A DNA stretch of 64,000 nt from Anaerolineae bacterium (GCA_023382675.1 JAHDWN010000001.1:100335-164334), one strand, 5' to 3'; numbered from the stretch's first letter, positions 36,207-45,386 are shown. Translations and numbers: made by a program. The notes: generated by a model not told the origin, from the sequence alone.

Positions 36207-37196
36207 TTGGTCATGAATAACATGGTGCTGCCGCACAAGGTCGAAAGCGACGCCAGCACACGTAATTACGGTCGGTTCGTCATCAGTCCGCTGGAATCCG
36301 GCTACGGCTTGACCATCGGCAATGCATTGCGCCGCGTGTTGCTCTCATCCTTGCCGGGGGCTGCCATCACGAGCATTCGTGTGTCGGACGTACACCATGA
36401 GTTTTCGGCGATCCCGAACGTGCGCGAAGACATGACGCAGTTGATGCTCCAGATCAAGCAGATTCGCCTGAAGCTGGAAGATGTCGATCGCGCGCGCCTG
36501 CGCCTCGAACATCGCGGTGAGGGCACGGTGACGGCTGCGGATATTATCTGCCCGCCTGAGGTCGAAATCATCAACAGCGATCTCTATCTGTTCACTGCTG
36601 ATTCCCCCGATGCGCACGTGGAGATGGAATTCAACGTCGAGATCGGCCGTGGTTACAGCCAGGCCGAAGAACGTGGACGTTTACCAATCGGCGAGCTGCC
36701 CGTGGATGCCATCTTCAGCCCGATCCGCCGCGTGAACTTCGATGTCGAGCGCGCCCGTGTCGGCCAGCGCACCAGCTACGACAGGCTGGTGATGGAAATC
36801 TGGACAGATGGCACTATCCGCCCGGAAGATGCGCTGCATCAATCTGCGACGATCCTGACGCGGCATCTGCAAATCATCGGCGGCGTCGAAGCTGACGATG
36901 GTTTCGACTGGATGACGCAGGAACAAACGGCGTTCGGCGGACGCGACGAAAAGAGCCAGCTTCACGAAAAACTGATCGAGGATCTGGACTTGAGCGTGCG
37001 CGTGTTCAATTCACTCAAGCGCACAGGTATCATCACTGTGGGTGATGTGCTGGACATGCTGGAACGCGGCCCGGATGCAATGCTGGCGATCCGCAACTTT
37101 GGCGAAAAATCGCTTGACGAACTGGTCGCCAAACTCAAGGAAAAAGGCTATCTGCGTGAAGACGCAGAATTTGGCAATCTGACGACAGGGGAATGA
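36207..37196 (+). CDS. rpoA: RNA polymerase alpha subunit, probable TTG start
   Basis: 329-residue alpha subunit. The N-terminal dimer domain (about 1-235; NALRRVLLSSLPGAAI) assembles RNA polymerase and the C-terminal helix-hairpin domain (about 255-320; RTGIITVGDVLDML...FGEKSLDEL) binds UP elements and activators. A strong AGGAGG is eight bases before a TTG at 36207 and 14 before the ATG at 36213, so TTG is probably used. Confidence 0.95.
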   Translation: MVMNNMVLPHKVESDASTRNYGRFVISPLESGYGLTIGNALRRVLLSSLPGAAITSIRVSDVHHEFSAIPNVREDMTQLMLQIKQIRLKLEDVDRARLRLEHRGEGTVTAADIICPPEVEIINSDLYLFTADSPDAHVEMEFNVEIGRGYSQAEERGRLPIGELPVDAIFSPIRRVNFDVERARVGQRTSYDRLVMEIWTDGTIRPEDALHQSATILTRHLQIIGGVEADDGFDWMTQEQTAFGGRDEKSQLHEKLIEDLDLSVRVFNSLKRTGIITVGDVLDMLERGPDAMLAIRNFGEKSLDELVAKLKEKGYLREDAEFGNLTTGE

Positions 37197-37203
37197 AGAC
37201 ACC

Positions 37204-37593
37204 ATGAGACACCGGGTACACGGTAAGCATCTAGGGCGCGATATCAAAGAGCGCAAAGCGCTGCGGCGGGGACTGGCGGCGCAGCTCATCACGCATGAGC
37301 GCATCCAGACCACCGAAGCAAAAGCTGATTTCGTTCGCGGCTACGTCGAGCGCCTGATCACGACCGCCAAGCGCGGCCTGGCGCACAGCGACCCGAATCG
37401 CGCCATTCACGCACGCCGCATTGCCGCGAGCAGACTCAACAACGACCGCGAGGTTGTCGGTAAGCTGTTCGAGACCCTGGCTCCGCGCTATCAAGATCGC
37501 GCTGGCGGTTACACACGTGTCGTCAAGCTCGGCCCGCGCAAGGGTGACGCTGCCGAAATGGTTGTGCTGGAGTTGGTTGACCGCCCTGAGTAG
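37204..37593 (+). CDS. rplQ: 50S ribosomal protein L17
   Basis: 129-residue L17, starting MRHRVHGKHLGRDIKERKAL, with the conserved QLITHERIQTTEAKA segment and the terminal GDAAEMVVLELV. L17 lies near the tunnel exit. Seven bases after rpoA, two before truA. Confidence 0.97.
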   Translation: MRHRVHGKHLGRDIKERKALRRGLAAQLITHERIQTTEAKADFVRGYVERLITTAKRGLAHSDPNRAIHARRIAASRLNNDREVVGKLFETLAPRYQDRAGGYTRVVKLGPRKGDAAEMVVLELVDRPE

Positions 37594-37595
37594 CG

Positions 37596-38396
37596 ATGGT
37601 CGCTCGCTTTCGCGCTACGCTGGCCTATGATGGAAGCGCTTATCAGGGCTTCCAGCGCCAGGTGGGCAATACACCGACCATTCAGGGCGTGGTCGAAAGC
37701 GCGATTGAGAAGGTCACGCAGCAGCGCGTGACGGTCATCGGCGCAGGACGAACGGATACCGGCGTCCATGCCGAGGGCCAGGTCATCTCGTTCGATGTCG
37801 TGTGGCGACATGATGATGAAACGCTCTTGCGTGCCATCAACGCCAATTTGCCGGACGACATCGCACTGCAAAACATTCGACAGCACGAGGGATTTCATCC
37901 CCGGTTTGATGCTGTCGCGCGCGTTTACAGATATACCGTTGTACAGGCGGCGCAGCGTCAACCGCTCTTGCGCTGTCGAGCATGGCAGATTATGCGCCCG
38001 CTCGACGACGCGAGCATGGTTGAGGCGGCGTCGCTGCTCGTAGGCGTGCATGATTTCGCTGCCTTTGGCAAACCGCCCCAGGGCACAAACACGGTGCGCG
38101 AGATTTACCGCAGCCAGTGGGACACAAAGCCAACGCAGTATGGTATCATGCACGAGTATCGCATAGAGGCGACTGCCTTTTTGCAGCACATGGTACGCCG
38201 GATTGTCAGTTCGCTGATCGCTGTTGGGCAGGGCACACTCACGCTTGCTCAATTCAGCGGCGCACTGACAAGCGGTGAGATGTTAGATGGGGTAACGCTC
38301 GCACCACCCCACGGCCTGGTGTTGGAGGCTGTCCGTTATCCGACCGATGAGCAATTGATGGGCAGGCGGGGGAGACGACCGCCAGAGGAAATCTGA
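37596..38396 (+). CDS. truA: tRNA pseudouridine synthase A
   Basis: 266-residue TruA, which makes pseudouridine 38-40 in tRNA anticodon arms. The N-terminal [12 protein letters not shown] and catalytic GRTDTGVHA (Asp54) motifs are intact. The C-terminal half carries [16 protein letters not shown]. The order rplQ-truA-rplM-rpsI is common in Gram-positive bacteria and relatives. Confidence 0.97.
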   Translation: MVARFRATLAYDGSAYQGFQRQVGNTPTIQGVVESAIEKVTQQRVTVIGAGRTDTGVHAEGQVISFDVVWRHDDETLLRAINANLPDDIALQNIRQHEGFHPRFDAVARVYRYTVVQAAQRQPLLRCRAWQIMRPLDDASMVEAASLLVGVHDFAAFGKPPQGTNTVREIYRSQWDTKPTQYGIMHEYRIEATAFLQHMVRRIVSSLIAVGQGTLTLAQFSGALTSGEMLDGVTLAPPHGLVLEAVRYPTDEQLMGRRGRRPPEEI

Positions 38397-38398
38397 AG

Positions 38399-38836
38399 AT
38401 GTATAAAACCTATTCAGCCAAACCACAGGAAATTCAGGCCGAACGCAAGTGGTATGTCGTCGATGCAGAAGATCAGGTGCTTGGCCGCCTGGCTTCGAAA
38501 ATCGCCTACATCCTGCGCGGCAAGCACAAGCCAATGTATACACCGCACATGGATACCGGCGATTACGTCATCGTGATCAATGCCGACAAAATCCGTGTGA
38601 CCGGCAACCGTATGGAAGACAAGATCTACTATCGGGCTTCCGGCTATCCTGGCGGCATCTATAGCCGCCGCTTGAAGGATCAACTCGATCGCTTCCCTGA
38701 ACGCCCCCTGGAAGATGCCATTCGCGGCATGCTGCCCAAGAACGTGCTGGGACGCGAAATGTTCAAGAAACTTAAGGTCTATGCGGGGCCGACGCACCCG
38801 CATGAGGCGCAGCAGCCGGAAAAACTCGAACTCTAG
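38399..38836 (+). CDS. rplM: 50S ribosomal protein L13
   Basis: 145-residue L13, starting [23 protein letters not shown], with [19 protein letters not shown] and [27 protein letters not shown]13 is an early assembly protein of the 50S. Two bases after truA; rpsI follows after 74 bases. Confidence 0.98.
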   Translation: MYKTYSAKPQEIQAERKWYVVDAEDQVLGRLASKIAYILRGKHKPMYTPHMDTGDYVIVINADKIRVTGNRMEDKIYYRASGYPGGIYSRRLKDQLDRFPERPLEDAIRGMLPKNVLGREMFKKLKVYAGPTHPHEAQQPEKLEL

Positions 38837-38910
38837 TCGTTTGATTTCAGCGGATGCAACCGGGACGCTGAAAGACAGGCGTGCTGGCGGAACGCTAAGG
38901 GAGACAATGA

Positions 38911-39306
38911 ATGTCCGCACAATATTATGAAGGCATTGGCCGTCGAAAAGAATCCAGCGCGCGCGTGCGTCTTTTCCCTGGCGGCACTGGCAAGTTTGTC
39001 ATTAACGACAAAGATGCCAACGAATACATCTCGCGCGAAGGCGACCTCGACATCATCCTGCAGCCGCTGCGGGTGCTCTCGCAAGAACGCGCCTACGATA
39101 TTTCCGTGCATGTCACCGGCGGCGGCGTCACCGGTCAGCGTGATGCGATTCGCCTCGGCATCGCCCGCGCACTGCTCAAGCTCGACCCTGAGGTCAAGCC
39201 AACACTGCGCCAGTACGATCTGGTCACACGCGACGCCCGCGTGAAAGAGCGTAAGAAGCCAGGTCTGAAGCGCGCGCGCAAGGCCCCGACCTACACCAAA
39301 CGTTAG
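38911..39306 (+). CDS. rpsI: 30S ribosomal protein S9
   Basis: 131-residue S9, starting MSAQYYEGIGRRKESSARVRLFPG and ending RKKPGLKRARKAPTYTKR; the terminal basic tail reaches P-site tRNA (the usual last residues are FSKR). Last gene before the terminator at 39341-39374. Confidence 0.98.
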   Translation: MSAQYYEGIGRRKESSARVRLFPGGTGKFVINDKDANEYISREGDLDIILQPLRVLSQERAYDISVHVTGGGVTGQRDAIRLGIARALLKLDPEVKPTLRQYDLVTRDARVKERKKPGLKRARKAPTYTKR

Positions 39307-39340
39307 TCCGGCGACGGATTGGCTATTCAGCAGTCTACAC

Positions 39341-39374
39341 AGGCAAGGCGATGAGTCTTGCCTTGTTTGTTTCT
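39341..39374 (+). terminator. Terminator of the rpmJ-rpsI cluster
   Basis: A 7-bp stem (39341-39347 AGGCAAG with 39357-39363 CTTGCCT, 9-base loop) is followed by TGTTTGTTTC. It lies 34 bases after the rpsI stop. Confidence 0.65.
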
Positions 39375-39432
39375 GGCACACGCCCGCGTAAAATCTGGTA
39401 CCCGTCCATCAGTATCCTGCGGAGATCCGCCT

Positions 39433-40872
39433 GTGACTCTCACCATCCTCGGCTTAGGGCCGGGACATCCCGACGATATCACGCGCCGCGCATGGCACGC
39501 CCTGGAAACGGCAAAGACTGTCTATCTGCGCACCAAAGAACACCCCTGTGTATCTGATTTGCCGATTTCGTCGTTCACCAGTTTTGACGACGTGTATGAC
39601 TCCAGCGCCGATTTTGAGCACATCTACGATACGATCTGCGCGCGCGTGCTGGCGGCTGCACAGGCAGAGGATGTCGTCTATGCCGTGCCCGGCGACCCGA
39701 TGGTGGCGGAATCGACCGTGCAGCGCCTGATCACGCGCGCGCCGGAGCGCGGCATTCAGATCGAGATCATCAGCGGCCTGAGCTTTATCGAGCCGGCCCT
39801 CGCAGCGCTGGGGATTGACGCCATTGACGGCCTACAGGTCTACGATGCTCTGGACATCGCCTCGATGCACCATCCGCCGCTCAACCCGGATCGTCCCGCG
39901 CTCCTGGCGCAGGTCTACAGCCGCGCAGTCGCGAGCGATCTCAAGCTGACGCTGATGAATCAGTATCCCGACGAATTTGACGTGATGCTCGTACACGGCG
40001 CGGGCACGGCTGAAGCGCAGATTGAGCGTGTGCCGCTGTATGCCATTGACCGGAGCGAGCGGATTCGCTATCTCACGGCGCTCTACGTGCCGCCGCTCGG
40101 CCATCTCAGCAGCTTCGAGGCGTTCCAGGAAATCATCGCCCACCTGCGCGCGCCAGAGGGCTGCCCGTGGGATCGCGAGCAGACGCATCTATCGCTGCGC
40201 CGCTATCTGCTGGAAGAAACGCACGAAGTCCTGGAGGCGCTCGACGCGGAAGACCCACAGGCACTGTCAGAAGAACTGGGTGATTTGCTCTTGCAGATCG
40301 TGCTCCATGCCCAGATCGCGACCGAATTTGGCGAGTTTCGCATGGGCGACATTCTCAGCCACGTCAGCCAGAAGATGATCCGCCGCCATCCGCACGTCTG
40401 GGGTGATGTCAACGTCGATAGCGCAGGCCAGGTGGTGCAGAATTGGGAGGCGATCAAGCAGGAAGAGAAAGGTAACCCGAAACGCCAATCTCTCCTGGAT
40501 GAAGTTCCTAAAGATCTGCCTGCCCTATTCCGTGCATTGCGGTTGACCGAAAAAGCGGCCAAGCCGGGTTTCGATTGGCCGACTCCTGACGATGTGCTCG
40601 CCAAGCTGCATGAAGAATTGGACGAGGTGCTGACCGCGAGCGACGATCCACACCGCGCGGAAGAGATGGGCGATGTCCTGTTCGTGGTTGCGAATTGGGC
40701 GCGCAAACTCGGCATCGACCCGGAGAGTGCGCTGCGAGCCGCCAACGCTAAATTCGAGCGGCGTTTCCGCTATGTCGAAGCGCAGGCGGAAGCCCAGGGC
40801 AAGCCGCTCAAGGACTTCAACCTCGCCCAGATGGACGATTGGTGGCGCGAAGCCAAGGTCAATGGCTTATGA
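39433..40872 (+). CDS. mazG: Tetrapyrrole methylase-MazG fusion nucleotide pyrophosphohydrolase (YabN-like)
   Basis: 479 residues from the GTG at 39433 (VTLTILGLGPGHPDD), with GGAG eight bases upstream. N-terminal SAM-type tetrapyrrole-methylase fold (about 1-215; ILGLGPG, YAVPGDP), then two MazG repeats: the first (about 225-335) has GCPWDREQTH, EETHEV and EELGDLLLQ; the second (about 390-460) has EELDEVL and EEMGDVLF. The MazG part hydrolyses NTPs to NMP and pyrophosphate as a house-cleaning or stress function; the methylase part is often of unknown substrate. Known as YabN in Bacillus. Confidence 0.92.
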   Translation: MTLTILGLGPGHPDDITRRAWHALETAKTVYLRTKEHPCVSDLPISSFTSFDDVYDSSADFEHIYDTICARVLAAAQAEDVVYAVPGDPMVAESTVQRLITRAPERGIQIEIISGLSFIEPALAALGIDAIDGLQVYDALDIASMHHPPLNPDRPALLAQVYSRAVASDLKLTLMNQYPDEFDVMLVHGAGTAEAQIERVPLYAIDRSERIRYLTALYVPPLGHLSSFEAFQEIIAHLRAPEGCPWDREQTHLSLRRYLLEETHEVLEALDAEDPQALSEELGDLLLQIVLHAQIATEFGEFRMGDILSHVSQKMIRRHPHVWGDVNVDSAGQVVQNWEAIKQEEKGNPKRQSLLDEVPKDLPALFRALRLTEKAAKPGFDWPTPDDVLAKLHEELDEVLTASDDPHRAEEMGDVLFVVANWARKLGIDPESALRAANAKFERRFRYVEAQAEAQGKPLKDFNLAQMDDWWREAKVNGL

Positions 40873-40905
40873 GCCTGACAACACAGACAGCCCATAAGAT
40901 TTTCC

Positions 40906-41643
40906 ATGTCTGAACAGCTCGTACTTGAAGGCTTCATCTCTGTCGCGGCGGCGTTAGAAACACAAAGCCGTCCATTTCACGCCGTCTACATCCGCGAGGA
41001 TAAGCGCGACGCCGACACACTGAAAATCACACGGCTGGCGACAGCGAGCGGCGTGCCGGTGGAGCGCGTCGGCACGACAGTGATCGCGGAATACGCCAGC
41101 GGCACGTCGCATGGTGGCATCATCGCGCTCACAGGCGAACGACAAACGCTCACCCTGGATGCCCTGCTGGTGAACGCCGAGCGCCCCTTCATCGTCATGC
41201 TGGATGGCGTCGAAGATCCGTTCAATTTTGGACAGGCGGTTCGCGCCTTCTATGCGGCAGGTGCGCATGGTCTGGTCGTTCGCCCACGCAACTGGATGAG
41301 CGCCGCGAGCATTGTCGCACGCGCCTCCGCCGGCGCATCAGAACGGATTCGGGTCGCCGTCGCCGATACGGCAGAGGCAGCGGCAGCATTCTACCGTGAG
41401 CGCGGTCTGACGATCGCCGTTGCCGATGCGCAGCGGGCGATTTCGATTTACGAAGCAGATTTGACTGTGCCGTTGTTCCTGCTCGTCGGCGGTGAAAAGC
41501 GCGGCATCACGCGCTCATTTGCCGACAAAGCTGATCTGCGCCTGAAAATCCCTTATGGACGCGCTTTCGATCACGATCTGGGGACAACCGCCGCCTCGGC
41601 AGCGCTGGCTTTCGAAATCATGCGCCAGCGCCAGGCGACATAA
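40906..41643 (+). CDS. TrmH/SpoU-family RNA methyltransferase
   Basis: 245-residue SPOUT-fold RNA 2'-O-methyltransferase. Motif 1 is clear (DGVEDPFNFGQAVRAF, with the NxG...R pattern); motif 2 is LVGGEKRGI; motif 3 is divergent (DHDLGTTAASAAL where SLNVSVAAA is usual). The N-terminus (about 1-75) is an L30e-like RNA-binding part. The target could be 23S rRNA or tRNA. Thirty-three bases after the MazG gene. Confidence 0.87.
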   Translation: MSEQLVLEGFISVAAALETQSRPFHAVYIREDKRDADTLKITRLATASGVPVERVGTTVIAEYASGTSHGGIIALTGERQTLTLDALLVNAERPFIVMLDGVEDPFNFGQAVRAFYAAGAHGLVVRPRNWMSAASIVARASAGASERIRVAVADTAEAAAAFYRERGLTIAVADAQRAISIYEADLTVPLFLLVGGEKRGITRSFADKADLRLKIPYGRAFDHDLGTTAASAALAFEIMRQRQAT

Positions 41644-41668
41644 AACCCCGCTGCATGTGCGGGGTTTA
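41643..41668. terminator. Bidirectional terminator between the SpoU gene and tRNA-Pro
   Basis: A perfect 9-bp stem (41643-41651 AAACCCCGC with 41659-41667 GCGGGGTTT, 7-base loop). It overlaps the stop of the SpoU gene on the plus strand and, read from the minus strand, follows the tRNA with TTTTA, so it can serve both. Confidence 0.65.
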
Positions 41669-41676
41669 ATGGATAG

Positions 41677-41750
41677 TCGGAGCGGCGGGATTCGAACCCA
41701 CGACCTCAGCGTCCCGATCGCTGCGCGCTACCAAGCTGCGCTACGCTCCG
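41677..41750 (-). tRNA. tRNA-Pro (anticodon CGG)
   Basis: 74-base cloverleaf on the minus strand: acceptor CGGAGCG/CGCTCCG, D-stem GCGC/GCGC, anticodon stem CAGCG/CGCTG with loop ATCGGGA (anticodon CGG, reads CCG), T arm with TTCGAAT. The discriminator is A and no CCA is encoded. Promoter just upstream at 41762-41790. Confidence 0.95.
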
Positions 41751-41761
41751 AAGTAAGGTAC

Positions 41762-41790
41762 AGTCTACTGGACACGCGGGAGAATCGCAA
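41762..41790 (-). promoter_or_regulatory. Promoter of tRNA-Pro
   Basis: On the minus strand TTGCGA (41785-41790) and TAGACT (41762-41767) are 17 bases apart, 4/6 each, which would start transcription about 5 bases before the mature tRNA 5' end at 41750. Confidence 0.5.
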
Positions 41791-41830
41791 GTCCGAGTTC
41801 AAATATAGCCATAGTTTGTAGAGCGTTCCT

Positions 41831-42430
41831 ATGTCAACGCATCCCATCACTTTGACCGATCGTGTCCGCGCGCTCACGTCCCGGTTCATGCAGCGCGCTG
41901 GCGCATTTTTGCACCGCCTCGGTATTCATCCTGATGTCATCACCATTGCCGGGCTGGTGGTCGTCGTGATTGCCGCTGTGCCCATCGCGCAGGGAGATCA
42001 TCCGCTGGGCGCGCTGCTGCTCGTGTTGGGGCTGCCGCTCGACGCGCTCGACGGCGCAGTCGCACGGGCAATGGAGCGCAAAGACCGATTTGGCGGTGTC
42101 CTGGATTCGACGCTCGACCGTTACGCGGACGGCATCATTTTTGCGGCGCTGGCCTACTTCTTTGCCGTGCGTGATGAATACGTCTATTTCCTGCTTGCGC
42201 TGGCAGCCCTGAACGGTAGTTTTGTGGTAAGCTATGTTCGCGCTCGTGCCGGGGAAGCGGATTTGTCGGTCAAAGTCGGTCTGTTTTCACGGATGGAGCG
42301 CCTCGCCGTACTGCTGATCATGTTTCTCATCCCCGGCTTGTTGATACCGGGGTTGATTTTGCTCGCAGTCGGTACCAATATCAGCGCAGTGCAGCGCCTG
42401 TGGTATGTCCGCAGGCATCTCGATAGATAA
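41831..42430 (+). CDS. CDP-alcohol phosphatidyltransferase family protein
   Basis: 199-residue integral membrane enzyme. The family signature D-G-x2-A-R-x8-G-x3-D-x3-D is complete at about residues 74-97 (ALDGAVARA...GGVLDSTLD). About six membrane spans. It transfers a phosphatidyl group from CDP-diacylglycerol to an alcohol; whether the alcohol is glycerol phosphate or inositol phosphate cannot be told. Next to lgt (15 bases), so perhaps a membrane-lipid operon. Confidence 0.88.
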   Translation: MSTHPITLTDRVRALTSRFMQRAGAFLHRLGIHPDVITIAGLVVVVIAAVPIAQGDHPLGALLLVLGLPLDALDGAVARAMERKDRFGGVLDSTLDRYADGIIFAALAYFFAVRDEYVYFLLALAALNGSFVVSYVRARAGEADLSVKVGLFSRMERLAVLLIMFLIPGLLIPGLILLAVGTNISAVQRLWYVRRHLDR

Positions 42431-42445
42431 GAGGTTCATTTCACC

Positions 42446-43531
42446 ATGGAGTTCGGACGCGAATTCATCACCCTGTTCGACCGAGTGCAGATCCGTTACT
42501 ACGGCATCATCATCGTGCTGGCGATGTTGGTGGCGGCGACAATGGCAGCGCGGCTGGCAAAACGCGATAGACGCGATCCAGATCATGTCTGGGGCGCGCT
42601 CACGTGGGCGATCATCCCGGCCATTATCGGCGCTCGCTTGTGGTTTGTCCTCTTCCCGACGGCGGCACTCGTGGCGCAAGGACAGGACACGGCCTGGTAT
42701 TTTCAAAATTTCTTCAATCCCGAAAACGGTGCCATCGCCATCTGGAGCGGTGGTCTGAGCATTTTCGGCGCGGTGCTGGGTGGTTTTCTGGGCGCGTATC
42801 TTTATTTCAGCCGCTTGCACAACCCGATCGGGCGCTTTTTCAGTAGTTTCTGGTGGGTTTTCATCGGCATCTTCGGCATTATCGCGGTCGTGTTGGGCGC
42901 GAACAATGCCGCTACCTGGGCGATCGTACTCGGCGCTATCCTGCTGATCATCGTCGTCCTCTGGTTGATCCCGCCGACACGACGTATCCTGCGCCGTATC
43001 TTCGGCGAAGGCGAGGGCGAACGCTTTCCTGAAAACGGGCTGCCAATGGCTCCATGGCTTGATATTGCGGGCGTCTGCCTTCCCCTGGGTCAGGCAATCG
43101 GGCGCTGGGCGAACTACATCAATCAGGAACTGTATGGCCTGCCCACGTCGCTGCCCTGGGGCATTGAGATCGAGGGCGCGAAGCGTGTCGGTGATTTCAA
43201 GAGTCTGGTCGACTTTCCTGTCGCAACGACTCGTTTCCACCCGTTGTTCCTGTACGAATCGATCTGGAATTTCCTGGCCTTTATCGTGCTGCTGAACCTG
43301 TTCCTGCGCAACCGGCAGAACTTCCGCCCGGGTGACTTCTTCTTGATCTACATCATGCAGTATGCGTTCATTCGCTTCCTGCTGGAGTTCATTCGTGTAG
43401 AGACGACCATCATCACCGGTGTCAACTTCTCACAGGTTGTGAGCGCCGTCGTCTTTATCGTGGCTCTGATCATCTTCGTAGCGCGCAGACGCGGCGCTCC
43501 GAGCAGGATGGAATCACAGGAAGCAGCATAA
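42446..43531 (+). CDS. lgt: Prolipoprotein diacylglyceryl transferase
   Basis: 361-residue Lgt, which moves a diacylglyceryl group from phosphatidylglycerol to the lipobox cysteine of prolipoproteins. The signature GRWANYINQELYG lies near residue 219 and the C-terminal FIRFLLEFIRVE is present. About seven spans. Longer than the usual 270-290 residues, mainly by an inserted extra span and basic loop at about 130-200. Directly relevant to the lipoprotein at 29-31 kb. Confidence 0.94.
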   Translation: MEFGREFITLFDRVQIRYYGIIIVLAMLVAATMAARLAKRDRRDPDHVWGALTWAIIPAIIGARLWFVLFPTAALVAQGQDTAWYFQNFFNPENGAIAIWSGGLSIFGAVLGGFLGAYLYFSRLHNPIGRFFSSFWWVFIGIFGIIAVVLGANNAATWAIVLGAILLIIVVLWLIPPTRRILRRIFGEGEGERFPENGLPMAPWLDIAGVCLPLGQAIGRWANYINQELYGLPTSLPWGIEIEGAKRVGDFKSLVDFPVATTRFHPLFLYESIWNFLAFIVLLNLFLRNRQNFRPGDFFLIYIMQYAFIRFLLEFIRVETTIITGVNFSQVVSAVVFIVALIIFVARRRGAPSRMESQEAA

Positions 43532-43542
43532 GCTGAATGAAG

Positions 43543-43575
43543 CGGGGGTGCTCTCAGGAACACCCCCGTTTGTCT
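43543..43575. terminator. Bidirectional terminator between lgt and rimI
   Basis: A perfect 8-bp GC-rich stem (43543-43550 CGGGGGTG with 43561-43568 CACCCCCG, 10-base loop) with TTTGTCTCT after it on the plus strand. It lies between the convergent lgt and rimI-like genes and can end both transcripts. Confidence 0.75.
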
Positions 43576-44184
43576 CTATGAGCGTGTGCGAATGCTGCTG
43601 GTAAAAACATCTTCGTAGATATTTCGGGTGCGTAATCGCGCGAACAACGTATCCAGGCGGGCGCAAACAGCCTCATCTCGCAGATCCAGCCGCATGTCGT
43701 AGGCGTCTTCCCCGTTGTTATGGTAGTAGCCTTTTTTGACATCGACCGTGACAAAGCCATACTTGTGATACAGCGCCTGCGCTGCGCCGTTGCTCACACG
43801 CACTTCCAGAACGACATAAGCAGCGTTCAGCAGAACCGCTTTTTGCACCATCCCGGCTAACAGCAGTTCCCCCCAACCTCGGCGGCGAAAATCCGGGTGC
43901 GTGGCAATCGTGCTGATGTGAGCTTCGTCCGAAATGAGCCACAAACCGCCGTAGCCGACGATTTGTGCGGATGCAGTGCGCGGCGGAGAAAAGAACCAAC
44001 GAAAGAATGATTTCGTCTGCGGCTGATCCTCAGTTTGTTCGAGCACGACCATGTGGCTGTAGGTCGATTCAGCAATCTCGTAAGCATACGAACGCGCCGA
44101 CCACGGCGGCACGAATGTCACCTGATCAATGGCGACGACCTGAGAAATATCGGCAAGGCGCATGTAGCGAAGCGTGAGCGTCAT
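43576..44184 (-). CDS. rimI: GNAT N-acetyltransferase, RimI type
   Basis: 202-residue GNAT acetyltransferase. Acetyl-CoA loop motif RRRGWGELLLAGM (about residues 98-110) and the C-terminal VRVSNGAAQALYHKYGFV are typical of RimI, which acetylates the N-terminus of S18. A 30-residue insert (about 55-70, DQPQTKSFFRWFF) and a C-terminal tail make it longer than the usual 150. Two bases after tsaB; the tsaE-tsaB-rimI order is widespread. Confidence 0.88.
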   Translation of the reverse strand: MTLTLRYMRLADISQVVAIDQVTFVPPWSARSYAYEIAESTYSHMVVLEQTEDQPQTKSFFRWFFSPPRTASAQIVGYGGLWLISDEAHISTIATHPDFRRRGWGELLLAGMVQKAVLLNAAYVVLEVRVSNGAAQALYHKYGFVTVDVKKGYYHNNGEDAYDMRLDLRDEAVCARLDTLFARLRTRNIYEDVFTSSIRTRS

Positions 44185-44186
44185 CT

Positions 44187-44861
44187 TTAGCCAAGGTCTT
44201 TCGTTTTCACGTAGAGCGGGATCACCCTGGCAGGGTCATGATCGGCGGATTCCTGTAGCTGCGTCCACGCTTCTTCCGCCAGAAACCCGGCGCGCCGTAA
44301 TCGCTGGGCAGCCGGGGTGATGGTGATGGGCATTTCCTGCTGGCGCGCATTCTCTAGCGCCATCTGTCCATCCGCGTCAATCTCACCTGTCACCGTTGCT
44401 GGGCCGTCAATACTCTCGATGAGCGAGGCCCACGTCATCAGCCGTGGCTCGCCGCGACGCTTCCAACGCCCCTTGCGCCACTGATATGTGCCCGCCACAA
44501 TGCGACCACGCCCAGCTTGCACCAAAGCGATCAAGCCGCCGCTGACCTGGGGATGACCGGCAGCGACGATGTCGAGCGATGAAACGCCCACGAGTGGCAG
44601 TTGGCGTGCCGCTGCAATGCCTTTGGCAAGCGCGACGCCAACGCGCAGCCCGGTAAATGAGCCAGGGCCAACGCAAACGGCCAGCGCAGTCAGATCTTGA
44701 ATGGTCACGTCACCCTGACCCAACACCCTTTGCACAGCAGGAGCAAGCTCGACAGCATGATTGGGAGACGGTGAAAGCCAGGTGTGTTCTGCGATCACCA
44801 TGCTCTTGCTGTGAAGCGCCAGGCTTGTATATGAAGTTGCGGTGTCGATTGCTAACAGCAT
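44187..44861 (-). CDS. tsaB: tRNA threonylcarbamoyladenosine biosynthesis protein TsaB
   Basis: 224 residues, starting MLLAIDTATSYTSLAL, with the family segment VCVGPGSFTGLRVGVALAKGIA at about 68-89. TsaB is the inactive ASKHA-fold partner of TsaD in making t6A at position 37 of ANN-decoding tRNAs. Between tsaE (24 bases upstream) and rimI. tsaD is not in the window. Confidence 0.94.
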   Translation of the reverse strand: MLLAIDTATSYTSLALHSKSMVIAEHTWLSPSPNHAVELAPAVQRVLGQGDVTIQDLTALAVCVGPGSFTGLRVGVALAKGIAAARQLPLVGVSSLDIVAAGHPQVSGGLIALVQAGRGRIVAGTYQWRKGRWKRRGEPRLMTWASLIESIDGPATVTGEIDADGQMALENARQQEMPITITPAAQRLRRAGFLAEEAWTQLQESADHDPARVIPLYVKTKDLG

Positions 44862-44885
44862 AATGCTTGTGTTTTGACTGGTGGT

Positions 44886-45386
44886 TTAGCGGCCAAAAGC
44901 ATACACGCGATATTGTTCGATCAACTCCGTATAGCGCGCGCCTATACCGTCGAAGACAATATTGCGCTGGGAGTTTTCCAGAATCCGAAACTCGATCCAC
45001 AGACGTTCGTTTGGCAACGCCTCTTGAATGTGCTCAGGCCATTCGAAGACGGCGATGCTCACATTGCTCAGAATGTCATCCAACCCGATTGACTCTGCAT
45101 CCAGAACACTGGAGAGTCGATAGCAATCCAGGTGATAGAGTTTCAGCTTGTCCTTACTGCGACGATGAACATGGACAAGGCTGAATGTTGGACTGGTAAG
45201 GGCGGGGATTGCTCCCCAACCTTTGCCAATGCCGGCGGCAAAGACAGTTTTCCCTGCTCCCATATCACCTGACAGGCAGATTACATCCCCAGGCTCAAGA
45301 AATGTGCCGAGACGCGCGCCCAGGCGCATCGTCTGCTCGGCGCTGCGACTGATGATATCGAGCTGCCCCTCGCGAATAATTGGCAC
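44886..45386 (-). CDS. tsaE: tRNA threonylcarbamoyladenosine biosynthesis ATPase TsaE
   Basis: 166 residues from the GTG at 45386 (VPIIREGQLDIISRSAEQT), matching the family length; a TTG at 45461 would add 25 residues. Walker A is GDMGAGKT, followed by SPTFSLVH and LYHLDCYRL. It provides the ATPase step of the TsaBDE complex. First gene of tsaE-tsaB-rimI; the intervening promoter is uncertain. Confidence 0.92.
   Translation of the reverse strand: MPIIREGQLDIISRSAEQTMRLGARLGTFLEPGDVICLSGDMGAGKTVFAAGIGKGWGAIPALTSPTFSLVHVHRRSKDKLKLYHLDCYRLSSVLDAESIGLDDILSNVSIAVFEWPEHIQEALPNERLWIEFRILENSQRNIVFDGIGARYTELIEQYRVYAFGR

Noticed and set aside
40906..41643. Calling the SpoU protein specifically RlmB or TrmH
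   Set aside because: Motif 3 is divergent and the target RNA cannot be told from sequence.
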